This document shows positions 61,681 to 64,000 of a DNA stretch of 64,000 bases, piece after piece. A program made the translations under genes and the position numbers. The DNA lies in contig NZ_CP117883.1 in assembly GCF_028736215.1 (NCBI RefSeq), forward strand, positions 2,170,001 to 2,234,000. Reading direction: 5' to 3'. A model generated the notes under the pieces. That model was not told where the DNA came from and did no database searches. It was given only the letters and a program-made list of their open reading frames with translations. Each line of letters begins with the position of its first letter. Within the stretch, counting starts at the first letter, position 1. The stretch is from Mucilaginibacter sp. KACC 22773 (GTDB lineage Bacteria > Bacteroidota > Bacteroidia > Sphingobacteriales > Sphingobacteriaceae).

Positions 61681-62349
61681 ATGATAGATCCAAAAATAGA
61701 AACTGCCTTCCAGGCGGCCTTAGAGGCATTTTCTAAATATAACAGCTTTGATGCAACAGTACTAACCGGCGATTTTGGGGATGTTTTTATATCCGATGAA
61801 GATTTCCTGACCAAAGTTGACGCTTTGGACGAGGTATTTGACAATAATCCACAGGTGGAGGTATTGCGCGAGGTGTTTTTTGATCTGTTGATGATCAACT
61901 TTTTTAGCGCTGATGTTAAAAAGCTGGAAGAAGATTACCTGGATACCCCCGAATGGGAAGATATTGAGGAACAGACCCTTGACCGTGGTACCGAACTGCT
62001 AAACATGCTCCTGTACCTGAACGAGTGCGAAGATGAAGATATTGAGCCCGAACTGGAAGACTATTTAAAAGAATTTTTGTTGGTTGATGAAGACGAGTTT
62101 CAGGATGAGTACCGCATTTATGAGCCTATAATAGCTAACCAGATATTGATGGAAAGCCCTGTTGAAGAAATTGCCAATGTAGCCAGCAGCCTGCCCGAAG
62201 ATTCTGAGCTGGCCGAACTGTTTTACCCGGTAATGTGTTTTTTCCAGAATATCGATCCATCGCCGGAGGCAAAAGCTATTATAGCTGAAAACGCATTGGA
62301 AGCTGATTTCGATATGGCTGTTTTAGAGATCCTGATCAATTTTCAATAG
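61681..62349 (+). CDS. Acidic hypothetical protein
   Basis: A 222-residue cytosolic protein, very rich in Asp and Glu, with many Leu and almost no basic residues in the central part (about 70-150). All-helical composition suggests a helical-repeat or chaperone-like protein. It begins 6 bases after the dihydroorotase-like gene, so the two are very likely co-translated. I believe the pair is conserved in Sphingobacteriaceae, but this was not checked. No known domain. Confidence 0.7.
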   Translation: MIDPKIETAFQAALEAFSKYNSFDATVLTGDFGDVFISDEDFLTKVDALDEVFDNNPQVEVLREVFFDLLMINFFSADVKKLEEDYLDTPEWEDIEEQTLDRGTELLNMLLYLNECEDEDIEPELEDYLKEFLLVDEDEFQDEYRIYEPIIANQILMESPVEEIANVASSLPEDSELAELFYPVMCFFQNIDPSPEAKAIIAENALEADFDMAVLEILINFQ

Positions 62350-62379
62350 ACAATTAGGTTGCCTTAATTACACGCAAGC

Positions 62380-62955
62380 ATGAGCGAAGACATAAACAGA
62401 AGAATAAAAGTACAAGGATTAATCAACGGGTTGATTTTGGGGGGGGTGTTGTCTGTTGTAAGTATCATTTATTTTTATTTTATGATACTGGTGGCAAAAA
62501 CAGCTGTTACAGTGACCGTTGGCTCGGTGCTGTTTTCGTATGTATTGCCAATAGGGATAGCTATTTTGTTTTGCATGAGCCTCAGAAAAAAGATAGGAGG
62601 GTACTGGAATGTCCGGCAGGCAACAACCGGTATTTTTATCATGTTTTTTGCTTCGTACTTATTGGTGTTTATAATTAAAGACAATGTTTTTGCCAAAGTT
62701 ATTGAGCCTGATATGCTGCAAAAAACTGAGACAGCAATGATTACCGCGTTAAATAAACTGAAAGCCGAAAATCCTGCAAATGCTAAGGATGTGGACGCTA
62801 AAATAAGCGACATGAAAAAAGCATTAGAGGGAGAAAAAAACATCACGGTTGGGCAGCAAATTCAATCATTAGGAATCAGTATTATATTCCTGTTTGTGTT
62901 AGCATTAATTTTCGCTGCATTTTTTAAAAATGAACAACAGCAATATAGTTCATGA
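62380..62955 (+). CDS. DUF4199 membrane protein, first copy
   Basis: A 191-residue protein with four helices (about 12-33, 42-63, 80-100, 165-185) and a soluble segment between helices 3 and 4 that is rich in Lys and Glu. This is the plan of DUF4199 proteins, which are Bacteroidota-specific and uncharacterised. It is 30 bases after the acidic protein gene and is followed by a terminator. Confidence 0.8.
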   Translation: MSEDINRRIKVQGLINGLILGGVLSVVSIIYFYFMILVAKTAVTVTVGSVLFSYVLPIGIAILFCMSLRKKIGGYWNVRQATTGIFIMFFASYLLVFIIKDNVFAKVIEPDMLQKTETAMITALNKLKAENPANAKDVDAKISDMKKALEGEKNITVGQQIQSLGISIIFLFVLALIFAAFFKNEQQQYSS

Positions 62956-62998
62956 GTCAATGATGCATCAGCTTAATTTATAAGTATATATGATTTTT

Positions 62999-63032
62999 AC
63001 AGGCCTTTTCTCACCCGGAGAGGCCTGTTTTA
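62999..63032 (+). terminator. Intrinsic terminator after the first DUF4199 gene
   Basis: Perfect 8-bp stem ACAGGCCT / AGGCCTGT (62999-63006, 63021-63028) followed by TTTT. The same stem core recurs in the terminator at 63747. Confidence 0.8.
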
Positions 63033-63159
63033 ATTTGGTGCAATTGCCAACACATGTGGATGATTTACCAATAGGTGTATTAAATATATTTAGCCGGACT
63101 TAGCTGATTTCTAAAATATTAGTTAATTTAGAGAAACAAAAAAATAAACCTACAATCTC

Positions 63160-63717
63160 ATGGAAGTAAAAAAAGCAAGTCCATCTGCCCCGGCAATAAA
63201 ATGGGCACTAATTGGCCTGGTTACATCAATAATTATTACGTATGCTATTCAATTTTCAAATCTCGATCCCAACTCTGCCGTTAAGTACATAGGGCTGATT
63301 CCTTTCTTTGGTTTTTTATTATTAGCTCAAAAAGAATACAGAGAACAACTTGGCGGATTTATGACTTTTGGTGAGGGTTTTTTGTCGGGTTTTTTGTATT
63401 CCGTTTTTACAGGTATCCTATCGGCCATATTTCTTTATTTATATTATGCCATATTAAGCCCCGAAATGGTGGAAAAGATGGTAGCCTCCACACAATCTCA
63501 ACTGGAGGCAAAAGGAATGTCGCAGGAACAAATTGATACCGCACTGAACATAACCCGTAAATACTTTGCGGTGATAGGTGCCGTTAGCACTGTTTTCATT
63601 TCGGCTATAATGGGAGTAATCGGAGCTCTTATTGGTGCAGCTATATTTAAAAAAGAGCGTTCTCCGTTTGATACTCCAGGATATAACGACCCGGAGCCGC
63701 TTGATTCACCCGTGTAA
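63160..63717 (+). CDS. DUF4199 membrane protein, second copy
   Basis: A 185-residue protein with the same four-helix plan as its upstream neighbour (helices about 13-30, 42-58, 68-95, 138-165), including FGEGFLSGFLYSVF. The loop MVASTQSQLEAKGMSQEQID lies before the last helix. The pair resemble each other in layout but not closely in sequence, suggesting an old duplication. It has its own terminator. Confidence 0.82.
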   Translation: MEVKKASPSAPAIKWALIGLVTSIIITYAIQFSNLDPNSAVKYIGLIPFFGFLLLAQKEYREQLGGFMTFGEGFLSGFLYSVFTGILSAIFLYLYYAILSPEMVEKMVASTQSQLEAKGMSQEQIDTALNITRKYFAVIGAVSTVFISAIMGVIGALIGAAIFKKERSPFDTPGYNDPEPLDSPV

Positions 63718-63746
63718 TATGATACAACTGATCTTATAACAATTCA

Positions 63747-63780
63747 ACAGGCCTTTTCTGAACAAGAAAGGCCTGTTTTG
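63747..63780 (+). terminator. Intrinsic terminator after the second DUF4199 gene
   Basis: Stem ACAGGCCTTT / AAAGGCCTGT (63747-63756, 63767-63776), 10-base loop, then TTTG. Confidence 0.85.
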
Positions 63781-63921
63781 CTTTCCAGATTTTATCGGGA
63801 CACATATTAACGAGGCCTTCAAAAAATGCCAGGGATATCAATATAGAAAAGACAGAGGGTAAAAGTATTATTGATTAAAATTTAAAGGCAGCGGCTTCAA
63901 GTTTTGCCTCCTGCAATCAGA

Positions 63922-63948
63922 AACGCGGTTATTATACCGGCGTTTTTT
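63922..63948 (+). terminator. Terminator-like hairpin near the window end
   Basis: Arms AACGCGGT (63922-63929) and ACCGGCGTT (63935-63943) pair with one bulge and are followed by T residues. The region 63781-63921 has no gene; the hairpin could end a small RNA or an unseen transcript. Confidence 0.3.
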
Positions 63949-64000
63949 ATACCCTGATATTGCTCCGACTTGTGATAATTTACCGCTCACCGCACTATCT

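Noticed and set aside
1..64000. tRNA or rRNA genes
   Set aside because: No cloverleaf with GGTTCGAATCC-type arm or rRNA-like conserved block was noticed on either strand by eye; short RNAs could be missed.

Overview
The window looks like chromosomal DNA of a Bacteroidota member of the family Sphingobacteriaceae, most like Mucilaginibacter or Pedobacter. The genus is an inference; no rRNA or tRNA gene was found to anchor it. The grounds are an ECF sigma / FecR / SusC / SusD / glycosidase locus, many Tat- or lipobox-exported sugar enzymes, DUF4199 and BatA-type proteins, promoter-like boxes of the Bacteroidota type, and intergenic hairpin repeats of a kind I associate with these genomes.

Layout. 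1-4300: a c-type cytochrome, then an operon of two exported TIM-barrel isomerase/epimerase-like proteins and a DUF1080 protein (a set that fits periplasmic 3-keto-glycoside breakdown), then a NIPSNAP protein. 4500-6620: a lone receiver protein convergent with an exported clan GH-D-like glycosidase. 6730-15570: a complete minus-strand efflux system (HlyD adaptor, TolC, ABC ATPase, two FtsX permeases) followed by a sigma-54 activator and its sensor kinase; a good -24/-12 sigma-54 promoter and an upstream palindrome lie in front of the adaptor gene. 16080-24400: a DUF885 lipoprotein, a nucleoside hydrolase-like protein, a PQQ dehydrogenase with cytochrome domain, DUF5071, two toxin-antitoxin loci (one decayed, one intact YoeB type) and an M1 peptidase. 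24590-30060: a membrane-anchored DNA-binding protein whose outer domain looks lectin-like, divergent from two secreted lectin-like proteins; then a GH88 enzyme and a TMEM175-type channel.

30225-39890: a polysaccharide-utilisation locus (ECF sigma, FecR, SusC, SusD, GH92 alpha-mannosidase). 39900-41470: repeat-rich DNA and a TRIC-family channel. 41474-43199: an intact IS3-family element with 25-bp ends and a 3-bp target duplication. 43215-49024: a dicarboxylate symporter, an HD protein, a YitT protein, and a kinase / receiver / receiver-adenylate cyclase signalling operon. 49129-58170: an AraC regulator divergent from planctomycete-type DUF1549/DUF1553 and DUF1501 proteins, then an NHL propeller protein and a GH29 fucosidase, separated by tandem 128-bp repeats. 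58347-63720: a BatA-like protein, a dihydroorotase homologue that has lost its metal ligands, an acidic hypothetical protein and two DUF4199 membrane proteins.

Taken together this is a carbohydrate-scavenging accessory region with several extracytoplasmic sensing circuits. The least explained parts are the lectin-domain regulator with its two secreted look-alikes, the receiver-coupled class IIIb cyclase, the defective dihydroorotase, the sigma-54 control of the efflux operon, and the intergenic spacers built from short repeated words with inverted copies.
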